From Hymenobacter lapidiphilus (GTDB taxonomy: Bacteria > Bacteroidota > Bacteroidia > Cytophagales > Hymenobacteraceae): 64,000 bases of DNA. A model generated the notes under the pieces. It worked only from the letters and a program-made list of their open reading frames with translations. It made no database searches and was not told the origin of the DNA. Below are positions 50,650 through 60,250 of the stretch, piece after piece. The DNA is taken from the NCBI RefSeq assembly GCF_013377885.1, contig NZ_JABKAU010000004.1, forward strand, positions 112,621 through 176,620, written 5' to 3'. Position numbers and translations under genes: made by a program. Numbering within the stretch: the stretch's first letter is position 1; each line of letters opens with the position of its first letter.

Positions 50650-51468
50650 ATGCCCCACCCGCCAGCTATTCCCGTCAAAGACAAGTTTCTGCCCGGCCTG
50701 GCCGTGCGCCTGACGCGCATGAAGGAGGTCATCAAAACCACCCGTCCGCACGGCCACAAGCGTTACTACGAGCTGATTTATCTGACCGAGGGCGCGGGCT
50801 GGCACTACATCGACTTCCAGCGCTACCCGGTGGTGCCGCATACCTACTACCTGATTTGTCCGGGGCAGGTGCACCACTGGGAGCTGAGCGAAATCCCCCG
50901 TGGCTACGTGCTCATGGTGAAGGAAGAATTCCTGGAGCAACACCCGGCCCCGGTGGCCCTGGACGAGCTGCCCGCCACCCTGACGCTGGCCCCGGCCACC
51001 GAGGCGGGGGCCGTGTGGGAGTTGATGGAGCGCGAGTACCAGCAGCCCGACGCGCCCCACGTTGCCGCGGCGCTGGCCGCGTACCTGCACCTGCTGCTGG
51101 TGCAGCTCTGGCGGGGGCAACCCAACCCCCAAGTCCGCAGCCGGCCGCTGCCCCCCCTGGTACAGGCTTACAAGCAGTGCGTGGACGAAAACTACCGGCG
51201 TCAGCACCTGGTGAAGCAGTATGCTGACCAGCTGCACATTACTGCCCGGTACCTGAATCTGCAGTGTCAGCAAGCCCTGGGCCAGCCGGCCAGCCAGGTT
51301 ATTGCCCGGCGTCTGGTGCGCGAAGCCAAGCGCCAGCTGCTGTTCACCGCGAACACCGTGGCGCAGATTGCCGGCGACCTGGGTTTTGATGACCCGTCGT
51401 ACTTCAGTAAGTTTTACCGGAAACAGTCCGGGCAGTCGCCCGGCGAGTACCGGCAAAGCATTTCCTGA
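50650..51468 (+). CDS. AraC-family transcriptional regulator
   Basis: About 272 residues from ATG 50650. A cupin-like ligand-binding N-terminal domain is seen: RYYELIYLTEGAGWHYIDFQ, PHTYYLICPGQVHHWELSEI. The C-terminal AraC double helix-turn-helix has KQYADQLHITARYLNLQCQQ, ALGQPASQVIARRLVREAKR, and the second helix-turn-helix IAGDLGFDDPSYFSKFYRKQ. It lies upstream of and in the same direction as the hemerythrin-like, DoxX and ChrA genes and may control them. The inducing ligand is unknown. Confidence 0.9.
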   Translation: MPHPPAIPVKDKFLPGLAVRLTRMKEVIKTTRPHGHKRYYELIYLTEGAGWHYIDFQRYPVVPHTYYLICPGQVHHWELSEIPRGYVLMVKEEFLEQHPAPVALDELPATLTLAPATEAGAVWELMEREYQQPDAPHVAAALAAYLHLLLVQLWRGQPNPQVRSRPLPPLVQAYKQCVDENYRRQHLVKQYADQLHITARYLNLQCQQALGQPASQVIARRLVREAKRQLLFTANTVAQIAGDLGFDDPSYFSKFYRKQSGQSPGEYRQSIS

Positions 51469-51595
51469 TTTTACCCTAAATAGGCACAATAGTACCAGAA
51501 AGCGCGTAAACAACCGGGCTAATTGTACCGTTTATTAGGCCAAACCTGGGCCTGGAAAGTGTTTCCGGCGGCCCGTGCCTACTAAAGCAAGCGCC

Positions 51596-52363
51596 ATGAA
51601 CGATTCTGCCGGGCCCGCCGGGGCCGACCGCCGCCAGTTTATTACCCAAAGCGGGCTGCTGCTCGGGGCCGCCGTTGCCGGCTCCTCGCTGAGCCTGCTC
51701 GGCTGCGCTGACAACGCCGGCCAGACGGCCGGCGCAGCGGCGCAGGAGCCGGGGAAAGCCAGCGACGAAAAAGAGGGCGGCGAAGACGTATCCGCCAACG
51801 AGGACCTGATGCGCGAGCACGGCCTGCTCAAGCGCGTGCTGATAATGTACGACACGATGGCCGACCGGGTGACCGGCGGCCAGGAGCTGGACCGCGACGT
51901 GGCCGCGCAATCGGCCGGCATCATCCGCGAGTTCGTGGAAGACTACCACGAGCGCATCGAGGAGCAGCACCTGTTTGCCCGCTTTCTCAAAGCGGGCAAG
52001 ATGACCGAGCTGGTCAACACCCTGCAAGTGCAGCACGACCGGGGGCGCATCCTCACCAGCCGCATGCTGCTGGCCCTGAAAGCGCCCCGGCTCTCAAAGG
52101 CCGCGCAGCAGCAGGTCGTGGCCGATATGCGGCAGTTCTACCGCATGTACACGCCCCACGAGGCCCGCGAGGACACGGAGTTGTACCCCGCCCTGCACCA
52201 GTTGGTATCGCGCCACGAATACGACTCGATGGGCGAGGAATTCGAGAAGATTGAGCACCAGAAATTCGGGCAGGGCGGCTTCGAGCTGTACCTGAGCAAG
52301 GTGACGGACCTGGAAAAGAAGCTCGGCACCTGGGACTTAAATCAGTACACCCCTATCATTTAA
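51596..52363 (+). CDS. Exported hemerythrin-like lipoprotein
   Basis: About 255 residues from MNDSAGPAGADRRQF, an N-terminus that combines a twin-arginine (DRRQF) signal with a lipobox-like SLLGC near residue 37, so it is probably a Tat-exported lipoprotein. The hemerythrin fold carries histidine/acid ligands on successive helices: LMREHGLLKRVLIMYD, FVEDYHERIEEQHLFARF, VQHDRGRILTSRM and YTPHEAREDTELYPALH. It would bind a diiron centre and sense or carry oxygen or NO, or take part in redox stress response. The DoxX gene starts nine bases after its stop. Confidence 0.83.
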   Translation: MNDSAGPAGADRRQFITQSGLLLGAAVAGSSLSLLGCADNAGQTAGAAAQEPGKASDEKEGGEDVSANEDLMREHGLLKRVLIMYDTMADRVTGGQELDRDVAAQSAGIIREFVEDYHERIEEQHLFARFLKAGKMTELVNTLQVQHDRGRILTSRMLLALKAPRLSKAAQQQVVADMRQFYRMYTPHEAREDTELYPALHQLVSRHEYDSMGEEFEKIEHQKFGQGGFELYLSKVTDLEKKLGTWDLNQYTPII

Positions 52364-52371
52364 GATTACCG

Positions 52372-52801
52372 ATGCGTTTTCGTTCCCTGCTCGCCACCCC
52401 GCCCGACCCCGCCATCCTGCTGATTCGCCTCGCCGTGGGCGTGGTCTTCCTGTCCGAGGGCATACAAAAATTCCTGTTTCCCGCCGAGCGGGGCGCGGGC
52501 CGCTTCGCTAAAATCGGCTTGCCCCTGCCGGAGTTCCTGGGGGCATTCGTCGGCACGTTTGAAATCGTGTGTGGACTGCTGGTGCTGCTGGGGCTGTTTA
52601 CGCGCCTGGCTAGTGGGCCGCTGCTGCTGATTATGCTCACGGCCATCGCCAGCACCAAGGTGGAGCTGCTGGCCGATAAAGGCTTCTGGGGCATGCTGCA
52701 CGACAGCCGCACCGACTGGGCCATGCTGCTAGGCAGCGCGTTTCTGCTGATGAAAGGGGGCGGCAAATGGTCGGTGGATGAGCGGCTTGCAGGCGGCAGG
52801 T

Positions 52802-52809
<8 letters not shown>
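52372..52809 (+). CDS. DoxX-family membrane protein
   Basis: 145 residues with four membrane segments and the DoxX signature LIRLAVGVVFLSEGIQKFLF near the N-terminus, then GAFVGTFEIVCGLLVLLGLF. DoxX proteins are small integral membrane proteins linked to quinone-related redox stress and to periplasmic thiol stress; the precise role is unknown. It is nine bases downstream of the hemerythrin-like gene and overlaps the ChrA start by eight bases, so all three form an operon. Confidence 0.88.
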
Positions 52810-54010
<1,201 letters not shown>

Positions 54011-54073
54011 CTCTGACTTGCCTTTTTCGTTACCTCTCGCTTCCTGCTTCCTGACTTTTTCCCCAACGTGCCT

Positions 54074-54793
54074 ATGCGGTTGTTTTCTTTCCTGTTGGGC
54101 CTGCTGCTGCTTGCCGGCGGCCACCGCGCCATGGCCCAGGCCGACGCGGCCGGCTACGCCGCCGCCCGCGCCCTGGTGGCCAGCCTGCGCGACCTGGAAA
54201 ACTACCTGACCCTGCGCGCGCCCTTCGACGGCATCATCAGCCAGCGCAACGCCGACGTGGGGACCCTGGTGGGCAACGCGGCCGGCCCGCCGCTGCTGGT
54301 GGTGGAGCAAATCCGCCGCCTGCGCCTGCGCGTGGCCGTACCCGAAGCCGCCACCGGCAAGGACGTGGCGCAAAAGGGCATTGAGTTCACCGCCAAGGCT
54401 TTTCCCGGCCAGCCCTTCCCGGCCACCCTGGCCCGGCAGGCGGCCAGCCTGAGCGCGGCCACCCGCACCGAAACCTGGGAGTTCGACGTGCCCAACCCCG
54501 ACGGCAGGCTCAAGCCGGGCATGTTCGCCACGGCCAAGCTACCGCTCGCCCGGGCCCGCGACTCGTTTTACGTGCCGTTCGCGGCCATTACGACCACGCT
54601 GGAAAAGAGCTTCGTGATTCGGGTAAAAAACGGCCTCGTGGAGTGGGTGGATGCCGCCAAGGGCACCAGCTACCCCGAGCAGGTGGAAATCTTCGGGGCC
54701 GTGCAGGCCGGCGACACGCTGCTGGTCCGCGCCACCGAGGAGCTGAAGCCCGGCACGAAAGTGGTAGCCAAGGTGGCAGAGCCCACTCCTTAA
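54074..54793 (+). CDS. Shortened periplasmic adaptor (membrane-fusion protein)
   Basis: About 240 residues (239 from ATG 54074; GTG 54068 is possible), starting with a signal peptide (MRLFSFLLGLLLLAGGHRAM, cleavage after AMAQA). The body keeps only the second half of a HlyD/RND adaptor: LRAPFDGIISQRNADVGTLV (lipoyl half), the beta-barrel RLRVAVPEAATGKDV, and the membrane-proximal part (GRLKPGMFATAKLPLARARD, VPFAAITTTLEKSFVIRVKN). The first lipoyl half and helical hairpin are missing. No RND pump or outer-membrane channel gene is nearby. It may be a degenerate or reassigned adaptor. An IS element lies just downstream. Confidence 0.72.
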   Translation: MRLFSFLLGLLLLAGGHRAMAQADAAGYAAARALVASLRDLENYLTLRAPFDGIISQRNADVGTLVGNAAGPPLLVVEQIRRLRLRVAVPEAATGKDVAQKGIEFTAKAFPGQPFPATLARQAASLSAATRTETWEFDVPNPDGRLKPGMFATAKLPLARARDSFYVPFAAITTTLEKSFVIRVKNGLVEWVDAAKGTSYPEQVEIFGAVQAGDTLLVRATEELKPGTKVVAKVAEPTP

Positions 54794-54798
54794 TTTTA

Positions 54799-55732
54799 GA
54801 AGCTGTTTAGGAAGTCGGTGGTGGGGCAATTTTACGCAACAGTAGCACGACAAAAGCCAGCCAGTGAAAGGCAAGCCAGTTTTCCAGACAGGTTTCGTAA
54901 CGCACGAGCAGGGTCTTGAAGCCATCAAGCCACGCGTTCATCTGCTCAATAACGAGCCGTCGGCGGTACAATTCGGGATCCAATGGGGTATCGTCGTCGG
55001 TCTGCCAGTCTGTTGCACGCCGATTGCGCGGAATATTGACCTCTATCGCTCGTTCGGCACATTGCTGGCGCAAGCTTTTGACGTCGAAGGCTTTGTCGGC
55101 ATTGAGAAAGAGCCCGGCCAGCCGCAACTGGGCTTGTTTGAGTAGTTCGCAGAGTTCGGCAAAGACCAGTTCGAGGCAAAACGTATCGTGGTGGTTACCC
55201 GCTTGCGGAGTAGACACGGCCAGCGGCTGGCCCGTGTTGTCGGCCAGAAACAGGGCATTGGTGGTACGGGCCGCTTTACGGCCCTGATAGCCGATGGCGG
55301 CTCCCCCGTTTTTAGCCGGTGTGTGGCTGCCATCGAGTTGGATGCTGGACAGGTCCAGGGCACGGCGATGCTGCCGTAGCACGCTTAGCCAAAGCTGTTT
55401 CCAGGCTCCTTGCTTGCGCCATTCGTTGAAATAATAGTACACGCCCTGCCAGCTTAGGCGCTGGGTTGGCAGCAGTTGTTGCACGGGCAGCCAGCGCCAC
55501 TGGCAACCGGTTTTGAGTTTGTACAAAATGGCCCCGACCACTTCCTGCGGCTGGGCCAACCGCCGACGGCCGTGCGAGCTAAGGGGCAAATGTGGTAGAA
55601 TCCAGGTTGTAATGATATCTTTGGACAAGACTTCCATGAAGGAGCGAAAGGAGATGGGTTGCACCTCAAATTTCGCGCTGCCGTGGGAGTCTTTTCTATT
55701 TTAGCCCGCCTGACCACTTCCTAAACAGCTTC
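54799..55732. mobile_element. IS5-like insertion sequence
   Basis: A 934-bp element with inverted ends GAAGCTGTTTAGGAAGT (54799-54815) and ACTTCCTAAACAGCTTC (55716-55732), flanked by TTA on each side (54796-54798 and 55733-55735), a three-base target duplication of IS5 type. It contains one transposase gene reading leftwards. The intact ends and gene suggest a recent insertion. Confidence 0.9.
54807..55637 (-). CDS. IS5-family DDE transposase
   Basis: About 276 residues from ATG 55637 (MEVLSKDIITTWILPHLPLS); a GTG nine codons earlier is possible. The catalytic acids are in SSIQLDGSHTPAKNGG (first Asp), LAGLFLNADKAFDVKSLRQQ (second Asp) and RRLVIEQMNAWLDGFK (Glu). The N-terminal part (LYKLKTGCQWRWLP) has the IS5 family DNA-binding region. 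It cuts and rejoins the element's ends. The frame is complete. Confidence 0.9.
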   Translation of the reverse strand: MEVLSKDIITTWILPHLPLSSHGRRRLAQPQEVVGAILYKLKTGCQWRWLPVQQLLPTQRLSWQGVYYYFNEWRKQGAWKQLWLSVLRQHRRALDLSSIQLDGSHTPAKNGGAAIGYQGRKAARTTNALFLADNTGQPLAVSTPQAGNHHDTFCLELVFAELCELLKQAQLRLAGLFLNADKAFDVKSLRQQCAERAIEVNIPRNRRATDWQTDDDTPLDPELYRRRLVIEQMNAWLDGFKTLLVRYETCLENWLAFHWLAFVVLLLRKIAPPPTS

Positions 55733-55745
55733 TTATAGTAGCCTG

Positions 55746-56339
55746 TTGACTTTTCTTACTTCTCTGCTCGACGTTGTTAGCGGCCTGGACCGCTCCCTGC
55801 TGGTGTGGGCCAACGGTATCCATACTCCCGGCTGGGACGCGGTGATGGTCTTTTTTACCGACCGCTTCGTCTGGATTCCAGCCTACGTGGTGCTGCTGGC
55901 CGCGCTTAGCTACCACTACCGGCGCCGGGCCTTGCTACTCATTCCCCTGCTGCTGGTGAGCGTGGGGCTGGCTGATTTTGTATCCAGCAGCTTGTTTAAG
56001 CCTTACTTCTCGCGTTTGCGGCCCTGCCACGACCCGGACCTGTCGGCTACGCTCAACCTGGTCAACGGCTGCGGCGGGCAATTTGGGTTTATGTCCTCGC
56101 ACGCGGCCAATACCACGGCCGTAGCCGTGTTCCTGGGCCTGGTGCTGCCGCGCCGGTTCTGGCTGGCGAAAGTGGGCATCGGGCTCTGGGCCTTGCTCGT
56201 CTCCTACAGCCGGGTGTACCTGGGGGCCCATTTTCCCTCCGACGTGCTGGCCGGCGCGGTGCTCGGCGGGTTGCTGGCCTGGGGCGTGGCTCGGGGGTAT
56301 ACGTATGCCGCTACCAGATATCTACCCCACGGCCGCTAG
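55746..56339 (+). CDS. PAP2-family membrane phosphatase
   Basis: 197 residues with about five membrane segments and all three phosphatase motifs: KPYFSRLRP (first), FGFMSSHAANTTAV (second, catalytic His) and SYSRVYLGAHFPSDV (third). It likely dephosphorylates undecaprenyl pyrophosphate or another lipid phosphate in the membrane. The start is TTG 55746, 14 bases after the IS5-like element's end, which has probably replaced the original promoter region; the gene may now be read from the IS or silent. Confidence 0.88.
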   Translation: MTFLTSLLDVVSGLDRSLLVWANGIHTPGWDAVMVFFTDRFVWIPAYVVLLAALSYHYRRRALLLIPLLLVSVGLADFVSSSLFKPYFSRLRPCHDPDLSATLNLVNGCGGQFGFMSSHAANTTAVAVFLGLVLPRRFWLAKVGIGLWALLVSYSRVYLGAHFPSDVLAGAVLGGLLAWGVARGYTYAATRYLPHGR

Positions 56340-56644
56340 TCTTAACCACTGATGTTACGCACCATTTTGGCTAGTGTTAGGCGGGAACAGTGCCGGCCGC
56401 TGGCTTCCCATACCAGCGCCGCCTGAACCAAAATGCCACGTTGATTAGGCTATTTTTCGGGCTAGGGCCAACAGGATTTTGGACAAGGTCGCGAGCGGCT
56501 GTTTTCCCGCTTGGTTCCTGAGAAAAGGCATTTCATCTCGGATGACTTAGGCGCCCGCTTTGGGATTTCAGGTGGTTTTTATCCCTACCGCCCCGGCTAC
56601 CTGACTATGATATTTTTCCGTGTTGGCCGGCCGGTCGTCGGCCC
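56340..56644. other. Intergenic region, no gene recognised
   Basis: About 300 bases between convergent genes. No open frame resembles a protein and I see no clear terminator hairpin. Confidence 0.4.
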
Positions 56645-57058
56645 CTATTTGCCGGCTTGCCGCACCAGCCATTCGTTCGCTTTACCTTCCTCAATGAATA
56701 GGGCAACGTGTACCGACCGCTGTAACTGGGCAACGTGCACTATGTCAATGGCGTCATCGTCCACGCGCACCAGATGCGCGGGCGAGAGCAGGTACGCCAG
56801 AAAGGTGGGTCCTCCTAAATGAGCGGCCAGCCGGGGCATATACTCGTCCATAAGCCACTGGGCCGTTTCCGGGTCTTCATTGTTGCGCCGCCGAATATCG
56901 AGTAGCCAGAGCCGGGAACCGAATTCCTGGGCCTCGGCAAACAAATACTCGTAACTCGTCCGCATTTCGGCTGGGGTTGTTTCGCGCAACCACCGGCACA
57001 CCATAGTGCCCGTCTCGGGGCGGTGCAGGCACTCCAAATAATTAGTTAGTCGCTTCAT
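56645..57058 (-). CDS. Hypothetical protein
   Basis: 137 residues, MKRLTNYLECLHRPETGTMV, with alternating helices and strands (LWLLDIRRRNNEDPETAQWL, FLAYLLSPAHLVRVDDDAID, VHVALFIEEGKANEWLVRQA). The last segments resemble the end of STAS or response-regulator-like alpha/beta folds, but I cannot assign a family. Its neighbour on the same strand is an ECF sigma factor, so a link to stress signalling is possible. Confidence 0.6.
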   Translation of the reverse strand: MKRLTNYLECLHRPETGTMVCRWLRETTPAEMRTSYEYLFAEAQEFGSRLWLLDIRRRNNEDPETAQWLMDEYMPRLAAHLGGPTFLAYLLSPAHLVRVDDDAIDIVHVAQLQRSVHVALFIEEGKANEWLVRQAGK

Positions 57059-57190
57059 AGCTCGTTGAAAATCCCACTTACTGGGTTTGGATTATTCGGT
57101 CGTCTCGCCCAGGGTAAAAGGCGGAGGCTCCTACCGGAAGGTTTGCCCCGCTGAACCGGACCTTGAGGCCACCCTTTTGCGCAAGTCCCA

Positions 57191-57721
57191 TTAGAGCGGG
57201 AGTCGCGCCAGTTGGTGCCGGGCACCAAGCGACCAGGTTTTGACCGTACCCAGGGGCACCTGCAATTCCTCAGCGGCTTCTAGTTGGGTGTAGCCACGCA
57301 GGTAAAGCAAATCCAGCACGCGCCGGTGCTCATAGCGGAGCCCCACTAGCAGTTCCCGTACGCCGATGTGCTCGGGCCTGAAATCGGGCGGGGCCACGAA
57401 TTGCCAGCCCGAGGTATCCTCCAGCGTGGCCGTGCGCAGTTGCGCGCGGTGGCGGCCGGTGCGCACATAGTCAATCGCGGCGTTGCGGCAAATAGTAGCG
57501 GCCCAGGTGAGCAGCCGGCTTTGCGCCGGGTCATACGAGCCAATCGACACCCAGACTTTGACCAGGCTTTCCTGTAACACATCCTCGGCGCACTGCTGGT
57601 TACGCACCACGCGCCACACCGCGGCGTGCAACGCCCGGCCGAACTGCTGGTAAAATACCGTCATGGCCCGCGCCTCCCGGTTCACTAAGCGCTGCACCAG
57701 TTCCTGTTCAGAAAGTAGCAT
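57191..57721 (-). CDS. ECF-type RNA polymerase sigma factor
   Basis: 176 residues. Region 2 has FYQQFGRALHAAVWRVVRNQ and CAEDVLQESLVKVWVSI (core binding and -10 recognition); region 4 has LYLRGYTQLEAAEELQVPLG then TVKTWSLGARHQLARL (the -35 helix-turn-helix). No region 1.1 or 3 is present, as usual for the group. No anti-sigma gene is adjacent; the stand-alone CheB-like and STAS-like genes lie upstream on the same strand. Confidence 0.9.
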   Translation of the reverse strand: MLLSEQELVQRLVNREARAMTVFYQQFGRALHAAVWRVVRNQQCAEDVLQESLVKVWVSIGSYDPAQSRLLTWAATICRNAAIDYVRTGRHRAQLRTATLEDTSGWQFVAPPDFRPEHIGVRELLVGLRYEHRRVLDLLYLRGYTQLEAAEELQVPLGTVKTWSLGARHQLARLPL

Positions 57722-57843
57722 CAGGGCAGGGTAATTGGTGGAAAATCATGCTGCGGATAGGAAGCAATAGCCATCCATCAGGGGTGGCGAAATAAAGAGA
57801 ATAGGTAGTAATCCGTGGGCTATGGCTGGTCATCCTCCCGGAC

Positions 57844-58908
57844 TTAGACGAACTTGTTGCGCTCAAACTGCAAATCGCCGCTAAGCGATTCGTGCTTCAA
57901 AATGGAGTCGTGCACGACGCGGGCCTGCTGGCCGGTTTCGTCGGCTTTGCGAAAGAACAGGTGGGCCACTTCATCCTGCCCGTTCTCCACGAAGTGCATA
58001 CCCAGGTTGTGGAGCAGCATTTTGGTCTCTTCCAGCCCCCGCATCGACTGGTAGAGCATGCTTTCGACCGACTCGGTAACTTCGCTCAGCAGCGCGCTGA
58101 CGGTGTAAGCGTGGCCGGTGTGGCAGCGGTAGCGAATCAGCTTGCCCTCGATGAGCTGGGTCAGGGCGCCATGGCAGTCGGGGCAGGTGAAGGGCGTCAG
58201 CTTGCCCTTCTCGATGATGCCCAGCTCGAAGCCCCCGCCCTGCTTGGCAATGGTTAGCTCGATTTGGAGCAGGTCCAGCTCGGTGGCGGGCAGGTGGGTT
58301 TTGGCGGGGGCCCGCTCCTGGGTGAGGCGCACCAGCAACGGCCCCATTTCGGCCAGGGGTACTACGTAATCGGCCGCGACGAATTCGAGCGCATTGGTAG
58401 GCATCGACGGCTGCTCGGCATCGTGGGGGTCCTGCACGAGGGCCAGCCCGCCCATGCGCTGCACGCTCCACAGCCCGGACGTGCCGTCGTCGAGGTAGCC
58501 GGTGAGTACCACGCCAATCACGCGGGGGCCGTAGGTGTAGGCCGCCGAGCGAAACAGCGCGTCGATGGAGGGCCGGAACCGATTCTCCTTCGGGCCCCGG
58601 GTCACCAGTACCCGGGTACCTTCGAGTAGCAGATGGTGGTCGGGCGGGGCCACGTAAATGACGCCCGCCGCCACGGTTTCCCCATCCTGCGGCTGGCGGA
58701 CGGCAAGGGCCGACACCGAATTGAGCAGCTGCGGCAGCACGCTGGGAGAGTCGGCCGCGACGTGCTGCACCACGAAGATGGGCGCTGGGAAATCAGCGGG
58801 CAGCGTTTGGACGAGGGCCATCAGGGCCGCCACCCCGCCGGCGGAAGCCCCGATAACGACGATGTCCCGGTAGGGCTTCGGGCTTTTGACGGACGTTGAG
58901 GTGGTCAT
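57844..58908 (-). CDS. CheB-like methylesterase without receiver domain, with C-terminal zinc-binding module
   Basis: 354 residues. The methylesterase triad is visible: VVIGASAGGVAALMALVQTL (Ser), VVQHVAADSPSVLPQLL (His) and GYLDDGTSGLWSVQ (Asp). The usual N-terminal receiver is missing. After residue 235 a short module with CPDCHGALTQLIEGK and RYRCHTGHAYTVSALL supplies two Cys pairs/His for a zinc site. Without other chemotaxis genes it probably acts on a non-chemotaxis receptor or stress-signalling partner. It is followed downstream by the ECF sigma gene and preceded by a STAS-like gene. Confidence 0.88.
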   Translation of the reverse strand: MTTSTSVKSPKPYRDIVVIGASAGGVAALMALVQTLPADFPAPIFVVQHVAADSPSVLPQLLNSVSALAVRQPQDGETVAAGVIYVAPPDHHLLLEGTRVLVTRGPKENRFRPSIDALFRSAAYTYGPRVIGVVLTGYLDDGTSGLWSVQRMGGLALVQDPHDAEQPSMPTNALEFVAADYVVPLAEMGPLLVRLTQERAPAKTHLPATELDLLQIELTIAKQGGGFELGIIEKGKLTPFTCPDCHGALTQLIEGKLIRYRCHTGHAYTVSALLSEVTESVESMLYQSMRGLEETKMLLHNLGMHFVENGQDEVAHLFFRKADETGQQARVVHDSILKHESLSGDLQFERNKFV

Positions 58909-58976
58909 GGGTTTTTTACGTCAGGGCAGCACGGGCTGGGCCCAGCTTATCGGAGATGGGTACTTGCGGGTAGCCC

Positions 58977-59321
58977 TTATTCCTGGAGGTGGAACACCCG
59001 ACTAAGGGCCAGCTGGTGCAGGCAGCGCGCCAGCACGGGATGGACCTGCGCTAAATGGATGCGCGTGCCCCGGCTTCGCAGCGCCAGCAACTGCGACACG
59101 AAGCGGCCCACCCCCAGCGGATGCGGCGCGGGCAGCCAGCGACAATCAACGGCTAGCTGCGCGGGCGGGGCGGCCAGCAGGCCCGCCAGTTGTTTGGCCG
59201 TTAAGTCGGCCAGGTGAACGGGCGCTAACGGCACGGCGGTAGCGGGAGAGGCCATCGAAGCAGAAACGGGGACTTCCATAAAAGGAGCGCATTGGGTGAA
59301 CCACTGAAATGGCGTGGCCAT
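58977..59321 (-). CDS. Putative STAS-like (anti-sigma antagonist-type) protein
   Basis: 114 residues. The core VDCRWLPAPHPLGVGRFVSQ, then LLALRSRGTRIHLAQVHPVL and LARCLHQLALSRVFHLQE follows the order of a STAS domain (central strand, helix, G-x-R loop, final helix ending in a strand-like FHLQE). The conserved phosphorylated Ser is not clear. Such proteins bind anti-sigma kinases or STAS partners. Start may be the ATG at 59279. Its neighbours are CheB-like and sigma genes. Confidence 0.55.
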   Translation of the reverse strand: MATPFQWFTQCAPFMEVPVSASMASPATAVPLAPVHLADLTAKQLAGLLAAPPAQLAVDCRWLPAPHPLGVGRFVSQLLALRSRGTRIHLAQVHPVLARCLHQLALSRVFHLQE

Positions 59322-59414
59322 TCGCCGACGCAGCGGTGCCTGTCAATTGAAACAAGGCTTTCAGGCACCTGTACAAAGGACGGCTTTCCCAAACCCACTT
59401 ATCTCCGCATAGCT

Positions 59415-59566
59415 ACCGGATTCGTCAAGGTAGATACCTGATTTCGACCCCGTATAAATACGGGGACGCCGTCCATTTTCCCGCAATCCAACCGGATTAG
59501 CCAAGGTAGACGCCCAATGGCGTTCTGTATAAATACAGGGACGTCATCCGTTTTCCTGGAATCCGG
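59415..59566. repeat. Two tandem 76-base units, each with a GTATAAATAC hairpin
   Basis: Unit 1 (59415-59490) and unit 2 (59491-59566) both begin ACCGGATT and end with AATCC, with about three quarters identical bases. Each has a palindrome: CCCCGTATAAATACGGGG (59448-59465) and CTGTATAAATAC (59525 on). In unit 2 a C-G pair becomes T-A and two Cs become T opposite unchanged G, keeping G-U pairs if the plus strand is RNA. It lies between the LuxR-type regulator gene and the STAS-like gene. Confidence 0.7.
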
Positions 59567-59600
59567 GGCGTCTGGGGAGCGGCGGCGGCCGGTGGCTCCG

Positions 59601-60248
59601 TCAGGGCTGGAGCAGGCCCCACTCCATGGCATACTTCACCAGGGCCGGGGTGTTGCGGGCGCCGGTTTTTTCCAGCAGGCTTTGGCGGTGCGACTCAACG
59701 GTCCGCCGGCTGGTGAAGAGCTGGTCCGCAATTTCCTGATTCGTGAGCCCATCGGCCACCAGCACTAGAATCTCCCGCTCCCGGTGCGTGAGGGCCACGC
59801 CAGGGTTCGAGGCCGGGTTGCGGGGCTCCTGAAGCAATATTTTTTCCAACAACCCCAGGCCTATTTCCGAGCATAAAAAACGCTTGCCCGATGCTACGCC
59901 CTGCAGCGCGGCGACCACCTCGTACTTATCGGCGTTCTTGAGCACGTAGCCGTGGGCCCCCGCCGCCAGCGCCTCCCCAATGGTGCGCTCGTGGGTCAGC
60001 ATCGAGAGCAGCAGAATGCGCAGGTCCGGGTACTCTTCCCGCAGGCGGTGGGTGGTGGCCAGCCCATCGAGCACGGGCATGTTCAGGTCCAGCAGCACCA
60101 CGTCGGTGGGCACGGTAGGCAGCTGGTCGAGCAGTTCCTGGCCGTTGCCCGCTTCGCCCACCACCTCAAACAGCGGGTCGGCAGCGAGCAGCGTACGCAG
60201 GCCGTCGCGGATAAGGATGTGGTCGTCGACGATAAAAACGCGGATCAT
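59601..60248 (-). CDS. NarL/FixJ-type response regulator
   Basis: 215 residues. Receiver: [20 protein letters not shown] with the acidic DD pair, phospho-Asp in [20 protein letters not shown], and Lys in [18 protein letters not shown]. Output: [20 protein letters not shown] then [20 protein letters not shown], the LuxR-type helix-turn-helix. Its start is two bases after the stop of the multi-PAS kinase gene on the same strand, a typical kinase/regulator pair. It is close in sequence to the orphan regulator at 30750-31442. Confidence 0.95.
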   Translation of the reverse strand: MIRVFIVDDHILIRDGLRTLLAADPLFEVVGEAGNGQELLDQLPTVPTDVVLLDLNMPVLDGLATTHRLREEYPDLRILLLSMLTHERTIGEALAAGAHGYVLKNADKYEVVAALQGVASGKRFLCSEIGLGLLEKILLQEPRNPASNPGVALTHREREILVLVADGLTNQEIADQLFTSRRTVESHRQSLLEKTGARNTPALVKYAMEWGLLQP

Positions 60249-60250
60249 GG

